Shown piece by piece: positions 1 to 6,274 of a DNA stretch of 14,989 nucleotides (the stretch's first letter is position 1; every line of letters starts with the position of its first letter). The notes beneath the pieces are model-generated. The model did no database searches and was not told the origin of the DNA. It saw nothing but the letters and a program-made list of their open reading frames with translations. The translations under genes were made by a program, and so were the position numbers. This DNA comes from Sedimentisphaerales bacterium. GTDB taxonomy: Bacteria; Planctomycetota; Phycisphaerae; Sedimentisphaerales; Anaerobacaceae. The stretch is from the NCBI GenBank assembly GCA_016933985.1, contig JAFGTU010000072.1, positions 1 through 14,989 on the forward strand, written 5' to 3'.

Positions 1-1231
1 CGGCGAATGCCTTGTCTGTGCGAACGAAGGTCCCGTCTTTGCCGGCGTCCTTGATCAGCTTGGAATTGGCGGAGAGTGTGTAATACTTAAGTTCAAAGAG
101 TATTTGTGCTTTGTCCTCGGTTTCGCCGGCGACCGTGCGCTCCGCGGGCGCGGGATCCGTCGGGCCGGACGGTCCGCTGCGGGAAAGAGCAAGGGTCGTC
201 GGTATTGCCAGCGCTGCTATGACCATTGCGGTGATCAGCGCTGCGACCCAGTTGAAGCGTTGTTTCGGGGCCGGGTTGGTGCCTATCAGACGGCGTATCC
301 GCGTCAGGAGATTGCCGCCGCTGGCGGCCAGGGCCGGCTCGCCCGGGGCCGAGCGGATTCTCTCCATCTCAGCAAGCGCCGTTGCGTAGTGCATCTTATC
401 GCCGCAGATTGCCACGGCGATATCGTCGCAGCAGTTCTCGCGTTCGACCCGAATCTTATTTGAGATCCACCATATTGCGGGATGATAGAATCCGAGTATC
501 TCAACGACCGTTTGGAGCATGTTGATTAGGTAATCGCCCCTGCGAATGTGCGCCAGCTCGTGAGCAAGAAGCGCCTCGATCTGCTCGGAGGTCAGGCCGG
601 CCAGCGCGGTGGCAGGCAACAGTATCACAGGTCGCACCCAGCCGACGACGGTCGGTATCTGCACCAGGGCCGATTCGAGAAGCCGCACCGGCCGCGTGAT
701 TCGGAGTTTCTCGACGAGGGCGCCCAGCTTGTCCCGGAGCGATGCGTCGGCCTGTTTTGTGAGCCTTCGTCTGAGCCGCTGGAGGTGTGTCCAGCCGCCC
801 AAGTGCCAGAGCGACAGCGTGAAAACACCCAGGACCCAGCCGGCGACAATATAGGGCAGCGTCGGCTCCAGCAAGTTGACGACACGTTGCTTCAATCCGA
901 TTGCAGCGAACGGTTCGACCGCTTCGAGGTTCAGCGGCACAATTTTCATCGCCTCAGCCATCGGCGGCGGCAAGGATGCAGATTCAGCTTCAAGCAATGC
1001 GTACGACGTCGGCGCCGGGATAAGGCGGATAGTCACCACCGGCAGTATGACAACCACCGTCAGCGCCGAGCACGCCACGATGTAGCGCAGGCTCGCGCTA
1101 TATTTCCGAAGAAGGCGCAGCACGATTGCGAGAAGCAGTGCCACCGCCGCAGCCTGCCAGAGCAGGTGCAGCAGTGTCCAGCCGAGCTTGTAGAACAACG
1201 GATGCGAGAGGATCTCTGTTAAAGTGTTCAT
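1..1231 (-). CDS. BlaR1/MecR1-like M56 family membrane metallopeptidase, C-terminus cut by window edge
   Basis: I translated the minus strand from the ATG at 1231 and found 410 open codons running off the left edge. The frame has the M56 zinc-peptidase signature HELAH at residues 224-228 and the downstream ERENCCDD block near 263-270, which supplies the third zinc ligand. Hydrophobic stretches near residues 15-40, 50-69 and 119-145, and a last one at about 328-349, fit the four-helix BlaR1 plan with the protease loop in the cytoplasm. Family knowledge: such proteins sense an external signal and cleave the partner BlaI repressor. The start overlaps the repressor stop (ATGA, 1228-1231), and an AAGGGG ribosome site lies eight bases upstream (1240-1245). 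After the last helix, residues 351-410 begin with a Pro/Ala-rich linker and show no penicillin-binding motif (SxxK) as far as visible. The sensor domain and ligand are unknown. Confidence 0.9.
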   Translation of the reverse strand, partial: MNTLTEILSHPLFYKLGWTLLHLLWQAAAVALLLAIVLRLLRKYSASLRYIVACSALTVVVILPVVTIRLIPAPTSYALLEAESASLPPPMAEAMKIVPLNLEAVEPFAAIGLKQRVVNLLEPTLPYIVAGWVLGVFTLSLWHLGGWTHLQRLRRRLTKQADASLRDKLGALVEKLRITRPVRLLESALVQIPTVVGWVRPVILLPATALAGLTSEQIEALLAHELAHIRRGDYLINMLQTVVEILGFYHPAIWWISNKIRVERENCCDDIAVAICGDKMHYATALAEMERIRSAPGEPALAASGGNLLTRIRRLIGTNPAPKQRFNWVAALITAMVIAALAIPTTLALSRSGPSGPTDPAPAERTVAGETEDKAQILFELKYYTLSANSKLIKDAGKDGTFVRTDKAFA

Positions 1232-1617
1232 GATTCCAACCCCTTGTATTCAGCTAACATCTTCCTTATTTTTTCAAGTTCTTTGGCCGAGACCTTCTTG
1301 GCCGACAACGCCCTCATTACCAGCTTCTCCGCCGAGCCGGAAAAGGCTTTGTCGAGAAGCTCGCCGACCAACTGGCTCTGCGTCCTCTCTTCGGAGATTG
1401 CAGGCCGATAGACGTGCTTGAACTGCGAGTCGTCTCGCAACAGCAGGCCCTTCTCGGTCATAATCTGCATGAGCTTCAAAGTGGTTGTGTAGCCGGTGGT
1501 CGAGTCTTCGTTCATAGCCTCGTTGACCTGGCGGACGGTTGCCTGGCCCAGCTCCCACAGGATTCCGAGGATCGCCAGCTCCCTGTCGGTCGGTATCGGC
1601 TTATTGTGTTTCGTCAT
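1228..1617 (-). CDS. BlaI/MecI/CopY-family transcriptional repressor (module 1)
   Basis: The 129-residue product has the usual length for BlaI/MecI repressors. An N-terminal winged helix covers about residues 8-72: the opening helix contains the family-typical WELG (21-24), the recognition helix is near 42-53 (GYTTTLKLMQIM), and the wing ends at HVYRP (68-72). The C-terminal third (80-125) is the helical dimerisation part with the AFSGSAEKLV segment, close to where family members are cleaved. A strong AAGGAG site (1623-1628) stands five bases before the ATG. The gene overlaps the M56 peptidase by four bases, so the two are translated together. By family knowledge it binds as a dimer to palindromes in its own promoter until the peptidase is triggered. 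Two perfect 16-bp palindromes lie upstream and are the expected operators. Confidence 0.93.
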   Translation of the reverse strand: MTKHNKPIPTDRELAILGILWELGQATVRQVNEAMNEDSTTGYTTTLKLMQIMTEKGLLLRDDSQFKHVYRPAISEERTQSQLVGELLDKAFSGSAEKLVMRALSAKKVSAKELEKIRKMLAEYKGLES

Positions 1618-1663
1618 TTCGGCTCCTTTGAAAACAGTTGCTTTTCCATATAGACGGCAATTC

Positions 1664-1679
1664 TACGAATTAGTTCGTA
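1664..1679. promoter_or_regulatory. Candidate BlaI operator 2 of module 1 (TACGAA-N4-TTCGTA)
   Basis: A perfect inverted repeat, TACGAA/TTCGTA with a TTAG spacer. It spans the predicted transcription start of module 1 (about 1676). The outer TAC...GTA matches the half-site ends typical of BlaI/MecI/CopY operators. It is identical in both arms to the palindrome at 1687-1702, with centres 23 bp apart. Binding is inferred. Confidence 0.75.
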
Positions 1680-1682
1680 CTT

Positions 1683-1711
1683 TTTCTACGAAAATCTTCG
1701 TATTTTTTCAA
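1683..1711 (-). promoter_or_regulatory. Predicted promoter of repressor/peptidase module 1
   Basis: On the minus strand TTGAAA (1706-1711) is followed after 17 bases by TAGAAA (1683-1688), a reasonable sigma70-type pair about 65 bases before the repressor start. The region is strongly A/T-rich. The spacer is almost filled by the palindrome at 1687-1702, which supports this as the regulated promoter. Confidence 0.55.
1687..1702. promoter_or_regulatory. Candidate BlaI operator 1 of module 1 (TACGAA-N4-TTCGTA)
   Basis: A second perfect copy of TACGAA/TTCGTA, here with an AATC spacer on the plus strand. It lies inside the -35/-10 spacer of the predicted module 1 promoter and touches the -10 box, so a bound repressor would block RNA polymerase. 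Binding by the adjacent repressor is inferred. Confidence 0.78.
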
Positions 1712-1726
1712 ATTTTTTTTGCAACC

Positions 1727-1750
1727 GCCGTTTTTGAGGCAAAAAACGGC
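1727..1750. other. AT-rich hairpin upstream of module 1 promoter
   Basis: GCCGTTTTT and AAAAACGGC form a perfect 9-bp stem around a six-base loop. It lies between the terminator-like hairpin of module 2 and the module 1 promoter. Neither strand has a following T-run, so it is not a convincing intrinsic terminator; it may be a weak accessory structure. Confidence 0.35.
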
Positions 1751-1820
1751 TATCAGGACACAATACCACGAAGAAAAATGGCTGTTAGCAGGCTACCAAC
1801 AGCGCGTAGTTATGTCATTA

Positions 1821-1851
1821 AAAGGGCCGGCTTTTTGAGTGCCGGCCCTTT
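1821..1851 (-). terminator. Probable intrinsic terminator after the coiled-coil M56 gene
   Basis: AAAGGGCCGGC and GCCGGCCCTTT form a perfect 11-bp stem with a nine-base loop, starting 33 bases past the stop codon at 1885. Read on the minus strand, the GC-rich stem ends in TTTTAATG, a short U-tract. This separates the two BlaI/M56 modules into two transcription units. Confidence 0.7.
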
Positions 1852-1884
1852 AGAGGTGCGTTTGTGTTGCCGGGCGTATGCCTG

Positions 1885-4440
1885 CTAAAAGTCTTTTTCG
1901 TCGCGCGGCTTGTCGGGGCGTCGTGGCTGTTCGCGTTCGAGCAGGCGTTCGAGCAGTTGTCGAATTTCACCCATCTGATTGCGCAGCTCGTTCACTTCGC
2001 CGCGAAGCCGATCCACCTCGTTTCCAAGGTTTCCTGGCCGCTCGCCTTCAGAGACGGCGCGCAGCTCGGCTTCAACCTCCCTCATGCGTCCGAGCGTATC
2101 TTCGAGCTGCTTTTTCAACTCATGGGCTTCATCGGGTCTGCTGTCGCCGATTTCTCTGAGTTTTCGCTCCATCATTTCAGCGCGTTGGGCCAATTCGTCT
2201 CGATGTCGCATGAGCTTTTGCCGGGGCTGATCGGCATCGCCGGGCCGCCTGCCTTCAGAGACGGCACGCAGCTCATCTTCGACCCCCCTCATGCGTGCGA
2301 GCGTATTATCGAGTTGCTTCTTGAGTTCATGGGCTTCGTCCGGTCTGCTGTCGCCGATTTCTTTCAGTTTTCGCTCCATCATTTCAGCCTGTCGAGCCAG
2401 CTCGTCTCGGGCCTGGATGAGCTCGCGGTTTCGCGGATCGGCATCCCCGGGCGCGCGGGCTTGCTCAGCCGCGCGCAGCTCGCGGTCAATGCCCGCCATC
2501 GCGTCGCTTATATCCGCCAGCTCTTCACGAATTTGATGCGCACGGTCGGGGTGTTTCTCGCCGAGCTCTCTTAACTCGCGTTCAAGTATCTCTATGCGTT
2601 CGGCCAGCTCTGCCCGCTTCTGCATCAGCTTTCGACCGGGCGCACCAGGCTCGCCTATCTGTCGCCCTATACGCGCGCCTTTAAGCTCACGTTCGACAAC
2701 ATCCATTTCCTTGGCGATACCCGTCATTTCCTCGCGAAGCTGCTGCGAGCGTTCGGGCTTGCCGTCTCCGAGCTGTCTAAGCTCCGATTCAATCTGCTCG
2801 GCTCGTTCCTGCAATTTTAGCAGGTGCAGCATTAGCTCCTTGACGTGCGCATCGCCCTCTCGTTCGCCGACCGGCCGGGGCTTAACCTTCGGTTCCGGCA
2901 GCTCACGCTCGATTGCACTGATTTGCTTCTCCAATTCATCCAGTGCGGCGAGCAGCTCGGCCCTTTCGGGATGATCTGGACGCTCTTTGAGATCGATCTG
3001 AATTTTCCTGGCTTGCTTCTGCAGTTCGGCGCGGCGCTGCATAACCTCCTTGAATTGCGGATCGCTCTTGCGGGATTTGAGATCGCCTTCCGGGGATCGG
3101 GCGCCTTCCAAATCGCGCGTTACGGCGACTATTTGTTCGTGGATTCCGCGCAGCTCGGCCTCGAGCTCGCGGGCCTCCGCGTCCTGGCCGTCACCAAGCC
3201 CTTTGAGCCGGCTTTCGATTTCCTTGGCCCTCTGCTTCAATTCCATCAGGTGCATCTTGCGCTCGCGCAGTTCCGCGGCTTCGGGACTCTCGCGTTTCTG
3301 GAGGCGCTGCGCTTCCTTAGCCTCCGGACGTTTGCGCTGCTCGGCAATGCCGGCTTCCCGGTCGCCAGCCGGGCGGATTTGTGCGAACGATATTGTCACG
3401 GCTAAAGACAGGGCTGTAATGATCGCCAGCGCCGCCCAGCCTCTTCCGATTCGCGGGTTGGACCGTCCGCTACGCAGGATACGCTGAATCCTGGCCGCCA
3501 AATGCTTGCCGTCGGGCACGACCGTCGGGGCGAAGGCCGGCCTGGATTGCGGGACCATATCGAGCAGCGACCTGGCGTAACGCGCGTGCGAATCGGCAGT
3601 TGAGACCGCCCAGTCGTCGCACGCCTGCTCGCTAAGAGTAATCAGTCGCTTCTTCGCAATCCAGACCAAGGGCTGCCACGGAAAGATGCAGATAAGCAGC
3701 TCGGCGAACAGGCCGCTCACATGGTCCAAACGCTTCAAATGCGCCAGCTCGTGGGCGAACAGGGCCGCCCAGTCGGTATTGTCGTTGCGAGCCTCGGCGC
3801 TTCGAGCGATCAGCAGAGCGGGCCGCCTCGTCCAGCACCAAATCACGCAACCGGCGACCTTATCGCTGACCAGCACGACAACAGGCTTCTCGACGGCGAG
3901 TTTCTCCGCCGCCGTCTCGGCGGCCTGTTGAATTGTCCCGCGGGACGGCGCTGAAGCCTTTTTCAAAAGACGCCTGCCGAGAACGAACGTGACAATCAGG
4001 CGCGCGGCAAGACCGAGACTTGTCGCGAGCCAAAGCCCCAGCAGGACGGTTCGCCACGGGATTGCACGAGCCGTCGGGGCGGCAGTCGAGACTGCCGGCG
4101 GAGAGTACAGTTCGGGCGGGGCCGGCTCGTATTGGAATTCCGTCGCCGGCAATTGCATCGCAATCGGCATGGCAAGCTCGGCTATAATTGTCGATTCGGC
4201 GGCGGACGATGGGGGCGGCGACGCTTTAGCCGTAAGGACGCCGAGCTCGTAGCGGCTTACCAGTGCGCTCATGGCGGGGACGACGACCGCAGCGGCCATC
4301 GCCAGCAACAGCACCTGGTGCGCACGCGCGGCCGAGCGCCTGAGCAAGCCCGCCGTGGCAAGACCAACGCACAGACAGAACGTGCTGTAAATCAGACAGT
4401 TCCTAACAATGTCGGTTTGGCTGACCAGTTGAGTGATCAT
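1885..4440 (-). CDS. M56 family membrane metallopeptidase with C-terminal tandem coiled-coil repeats (module 2)
   Basis: The 851-residue protein has two halves. Residues 1-352 are a BlaR1-like M56 peptidase: membrane segments near 13-32, 41-60, 128-153 and 335-352, zinc motif HELAH at 230-234, and the downstream EQACDD block at 271-276. Residues 392-807 are six tandem repeats of 69-72 residues, starting near 392, 464, 534, 603, 672 and 741. Each runs as a charged helix, a GD/GE turn, a second helix and a Pro/Gly linker. A last helix and a charged tail (808-851) follow. By the BlaR1 topology the repeats should lie outside the cytoplasmic membrane, where BlaR1 has its penicillin-binding domain, which is absent here. 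The start overlaps the repressor stop (ATGA), with an AGGAG site eight bases upstream. The peptidase is expected to cleave the partner repressor; the signal is unknown. Confidence 0.9.
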   Translation of the reverse strand: MITQLVSQTDIVRNCLIYSTFCLCVGLATAGLLRRSAARAHQVLLLAMAAAVVVPAMSALVSRYELGVLTAKASPPPSSAAESTIIAELAMPIAMQLPATEFQYEPAPPELYSPPAVSTAAPTARAIPWRTVLLGLWLATSLGLAARLIVTFVLGRRLLKKASAPSRGTIQQAAETAAEKLAVEKPVVVLVSDKVAGCVIWCWTRRPALLIARSAEARNDNTDWAALFAHELAHLKRLDHVSGLFAELLICIFPWQPLVWIAKKRLITLSEQACDDWAVSTADSHARYARSLLDMVPQSRPAFAPTVVPDGKHLAARIQRILRSGRSNPRIGRGWAALAIITALSLAVTISFAQIRPAGDREAGIAEQRKRPEAKEAQRLQKRESPEAAELRERKMHLMELKQRAKEIESRLKGLGDGQDAEARELEAELRGIHEQIVAVTRDLEGARSPEGDLKSRKSDPQFKEVMQRRAELQKQARKIQIDLKERPDHPERAELLAALDELEKQISAIERELPEPKVKPRPVGEREGDAHVKELMLHLLKLQERAEQIESELRQLGDGKPERSQQLREEMTGIAKEMDVVERELKGARIGRQIGEPGAPGRKLMQKRAELAERIEILERELRELGEKHPDRAHQIREELADISDAMAGIDRELRAAEQARAPGDADPRNRELIQARDELARQAEMMERKLKEIGDSRPDEAHELKKQLDNTLARMRGVEDELRAVSEGRRPGDADQPRQKLMRHRDELAQRAEMMERKLREIGDSRPDEAHELKKQLEDTLGRMREVEAELRAVSEGERPGNLGNEVDRLRGEVNELRNQMGEIRQLLERLLEREQPRRPDKPRDEKDF
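2020..3267 (-). repeat. Six tandem ~207-bp coding repeats in the M56 gene
   Basis: The protein period is 72, 70, 69, 69 and 69 residues between successive repeat starts. Repeats share motifs such as a D/AELxxRAE.ME helix, a GD.RPD.AHEL turn and an ELRA end. The last two are nearly identical in protein. At DNA level, 2081-2200 and 2288-2407 differ at about 18 of 120 positions by hand count, offset by exactly 207 bases, which points to a recent in-frame duplication. Confidence 0.85.
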
Positions 4441-4835
4441 TTTCGATTCTCCTTTCGTTTGCTGTCAATCATTTCACGTATTTCGCGTAATTCGTCGTCT
4501 TTGAGGCTCGTCTCGCGGATGAGGTGCTGAAACATCAGCATCGCATCGCCGTCGAAGACGTGCTTTATAAATTTTCGCAGGGATCTGGCCCCCGCCTGCT
4601 CCCGCGTTCCCGTAGGCAGATAGACATAGCTCTTGCCCTCTGCTTTGTGCGTCAGCCAGCCTGCCTTTTCGAGCTTCTGAAGAGTGGTCAGGACCGTGGT
4701 ATAGGCCAGCTTCTTGGTGTCCGCCAAACGCTCACGCACTTCGTGGACGTTGGCCCGGCCAAGCTCCCAGATTATCTCGATAACCGCCCTCTGCAGCTCG
4801 CCGAGATCGCCGAGTGATTTCTTCTTCATTGCCAT
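4437..4835 (-). CDS. BlaI/MecI/CopY-family transcriptional repressor (module 2)
   Basis: The product is 132 residues from the ATG at 4835. A second in-frame ATG at 4829 (130 residues) has better spacing from the GAAGG ribosome site, so the start is ambiguous by two codons. The winged helix covers about residues 11-74: WELG at 23-26, recognition helix near 43-55 (LAYTTVLTTLQKL), wing ending SYVYLP at 69-74. The C-terminal helices (80-126) form the dimerisation part. Recognition-helix residues differ from the module 1 repressor, in line with a different upstream palindrome. The gene overlaps its M56 peptidase by four bases and is divergent from the rubrerythrin-like gene. Role inferred from family: dimeric repressor of its own operon, removed by cleavage when the peptidase is activated. 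Confidence 0.92.
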   Translation of the reverse strand: MAMKKKSLGDLGELQRAVIEIIWELGRANVHEVRERLADTKKLAYTTVLTTLQKLEKAGWLTHKAEGKSYVYLPTGTREQAGARSLRKFIKHVFDGDAMLMFQHLIRETSLKDDELREIREMIDSKRKENRK

Positions 4836-4867
4836 CGACCTTCAATCGTGCAAGTGTCAGTTTTTAT

Positions 4868-4884
4868 TACTATATTACAAAGTA
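4868..4884. promoter_or_regulatory. Weaker second operator half for module 2
   Basis: TACTA...AAGTA forms an imperfect 17-bp dyad of the same size and outer bases (TACT/AGTA) as the perfect palindrome next to it, sharing two bases with it. It covers the -10 box and predicted transcription start. It may be a second, lower-affinity repressor site. Confidence 0.4.
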
Positions 4885-4907
4885 CTACGTATCGTAGTAG
4901 CTGTCAA
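4879..4907 (-). promoter_or_regulatory. Predicted promoter of repressor/peptidase module 2
   Basis: A consensus TTGACA on the minus strand (4902-4907) is followed after 17 bases by TACTTT (4879-4884), about 40 bases before the repressor start. The spacer is filled by the palindrome at 4883-4899, the same layout as in module 1. Confidence 0.6.
4883..4899. promoter_or_regulatory. Candidate BlaI operator of module 2 (TACTACG-N3-CGTAGTA)
   Basis: TACTACG and CGTAGTA form a perfect 7-bp-arm palindrome with a three-base spacer, located in the -35/-10 spacer of the module 2 promoter. The outer TAC...GTA fits BlaI-family operators, but the inner arms and spacer length differ from the module 1 sites. 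Binding is inferred. Confidence 0.78.
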
Positions 4908-4908
4908 C

Positions 4909-4928
4909 GGGAAATTTAGAATTTTCCC
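4909..4928. other. Inverted repeat GGGAAA-N8-TTTCCC between divergent genes
   Basis: A 6-bp-arm dyad just upstream of the module 2 -35 box, in the divergent region shared with the rubrerythrin-like gene. It could be a protein site or chance in AT-rich DNA. The rest of 4929-5109 shows no gene; a weak TTGTTG-N16-TAGAAT pair (5004-5031) could serve the plus-strand gene. Confidence 0.3.
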
Positions 4929-5109
4929 AAATTTTTTCCAACCCGTCGGCTCTTGCCCGCGAAACGGATGCCAAGGAACTGAGAGAAAAGGGGGAAATAG
5001 TTGTTGTTGCAGGCGAGGCGTGCGGTAGAATTGAGAGAAAGCCTGTTCGTTGGGGCCTTGCGTTTTTTGTTTTGCTCATTTGAGGATTCAGGGTTTCGGG
5101 ATTCTTGTT

Positions 5110-5565
5110 ATGGAGACATTTGACAGTTATGAGGCGATTGTGCAGTTTGGGATCCTCAAGGAGCGCCAGGCCAACAGGTTCTATTTGGCGATGGCTCAGC
5201 GCGTGGCGGACGCGGGAATCAGCGGGCTGTTCGAGGAGCTGGCGGCGGACGAGCTCGAGCACCGGGCCAACCTCGAACTGGAGCTTATGAAGATGGGCAT
5301 CGTCGTGGATACCACCGCCGATACGGTGGAAATTGACAACTCCGACTACATCATTTCCGATTCGCCTCGGCTGGATATGGATTTGCGGGACGTGCTCGAG
5401 CTGGCCGTCGCGAAGGAGGACGCCGCCTTCAGGCTCTACATCGAGATGGGCGCGAAGGCGAAGAGCGAGGAATCGAAGGACGTTATTGCCGCAATGGCCC
5501 AGGAGGAGGCCCGGCACAAGATGCAGTTCGAGGCCGAGCTCGACAAGCTGAACAAACAGACATAG
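5110..5565 (+). CDS. Rubrerythrin-like ferritin-family diiron protein without rubredoxin domain
   Basis: From the ATG at 5110 the protein has 151 residues. An earlier in-frame TTG (5050) would add a Cys/Phe-rich leader that does not fit the family, so ATG is chosen, though its ribosome site is weak. The four-helix ferritin-like fold is shown by a repeated iron-ligand pattern: E18 with E48xxH51 in the first half, E103 with E133xxH136 in the second. No C-terminal CxxC pairs of a rubredoxin domain are present, so electrons must come from another protein. By family knowledge such proteins bind two irons and act in peroxide reduction or iron handling in anaerobes; the exact reaction is not shown. 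The gene stands alone on the plus strand and is divergent from the module 2 repressor. Confidence 0.85.
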   Translation: METFDSYEAIVQFGILKERQANRFYLAMAQRVADAGISGLFEELAADELEHRANLELELMKMGIVVDTTADTVEIDNSDYIISDSPRLDMDLRDVLELAVAKEDAAFRLYIEMGAKAKSEESKDVIAAMAQEEARHKMQFEAELDKLNKQT

Positions 5566-5715
5566 CAGGCCGGGCCGGAACGTGGAGGCTGCGCAGAGGT
5601 CTTTGACGCTACTGCGGCTCTGCCCTTGAGCATGCCTTCGGGCTGCGGAGATTTTGAAGACTGCGGCGCTTGCATTCGTAATCCGCCGGTCGGCTGCTTT
5701 CGGCAAGCGCGCTTC

Positions 5716-6180
5716 TCACGACGTTACGTGGCAGCCGAATTCGAGCACCTTAGGCTGAACCAGCCTGCTATAGTCGGCCATGCTCATCCTTACGGCCTTC
5801 TTATGCGTGCCGGCCTGGAAGGTGATGTGGTCGTCGTCTTTCAGGGCCTTGTCGATAATCGTCGTCAAGTCGTAGAGGTTGCCGAAAGGCGGCTCGGCGC
5901 CCAGCTCGCAGTCGTCGAATATTCCGCCGATCTCGTTTTCCCCGGCCAGCTCGACCGACTTGGCCCCCAATTGCTTTTTGAGCGCTCCCAGGTCAATCTT
6001 GCAGGGCGCCGGCAGAACGCACATCGCGTACTCATCGTCCGCCTTGACAATCACCGGCTTTGCCACGTACCTGCCCGGCTCGTGCTCCGCCGCGGCCACC
6101 TGCTGGGCGGTAAACGCCTCAGCGTGCTCGCTGACCTCGTACTTAACGCCGGATTCGTCCAGGAAATCAATAACTCGCAT
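5716..6180 (-). CDS. YbaK/ProX-type aminoacyl-tRNA deacylase domain protein
   Basis: The 154-residue single-domain protein matches the YbaK/prolyl-tRNA-synthetase-associated family. Visible hallmarks are VAKPVIVK (39-46) with the family's conserved lysine at about 41, and the GAEPPFG loop (94-100). A C-terminal AGTHKKAVRMSMADY segment (123-137) fits the fold too. Members hydrolyse mischarged aminoacyl-tRNA in trans, in the cytoplasm; substrate choice cannot be read here. An AGGAGG site lies six bases before the ATG. A possible promoter (TTGATT-N18-TAGATT, 6229-6258) falls in the 94-base gap to the heparinase-like gene, so it may be transcribed separately. A general YbaK/EbsC-like regulator reading is possible, but the deacylase label is the safer one. 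Confidence 0.88.
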   Translation of the reverse strand: MRVIDFLDESGVKYEVSEHAEAFTAQQVAAAEHEPGRYVAKPVIVKADDEYAMCVLPAPCKIDLGALKKQLGAKSVELAGENEIGGIFDDCELGAEPPFGNLYDLTTIIDKALKDDDHITFQAGTHKKAVRMSMADYSRLVQPKVLEFGCHVTS

Positions 6181-6274
6181 ACTGCGCCTCCTAAAAAGTT
6201 GCCGCCAAAAAGTTCTTCACGCTCACTCAATCTAACCACCCCATCCGCCAACAATCAAGGGCAATTCTTTGTTT

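Noticed and set aside
548..1222. 224-codon plus-strand frame
   Set aside because: It is antisense to the M56 peptidase frame, which carries HELAH and ERENCCDD; the plus-strand product is low-complexity and Arg/Gln-rich.
2020..3267. Possible CRISPR or satellite repeat
   Set aside because: The period is about 207 bases, in frame and coding; there are no short identical repeats with unique spacers.
1864..3405. Long plus-strand frames opposite the coiled-coil repeats
   Set aside because: They are antisense shadows: the repeat composition (Glu/Arg/Leu codons) leaves the opposite strand open.
4980..5040. Direct repeat TGAGAGAAA at 4980-4988 and 5032-5040
   Set aside because: It is only nine bases, purine-rich and 52 bases apart, so it is easily due to chance.
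4885..5706. 273-codon minus-strand frame over the rubrerythrin-like gene
   Set aside because: It is the antisense of a well-supported diiron protein, with no recognisable domain, and it runs into the module 2 promoter.
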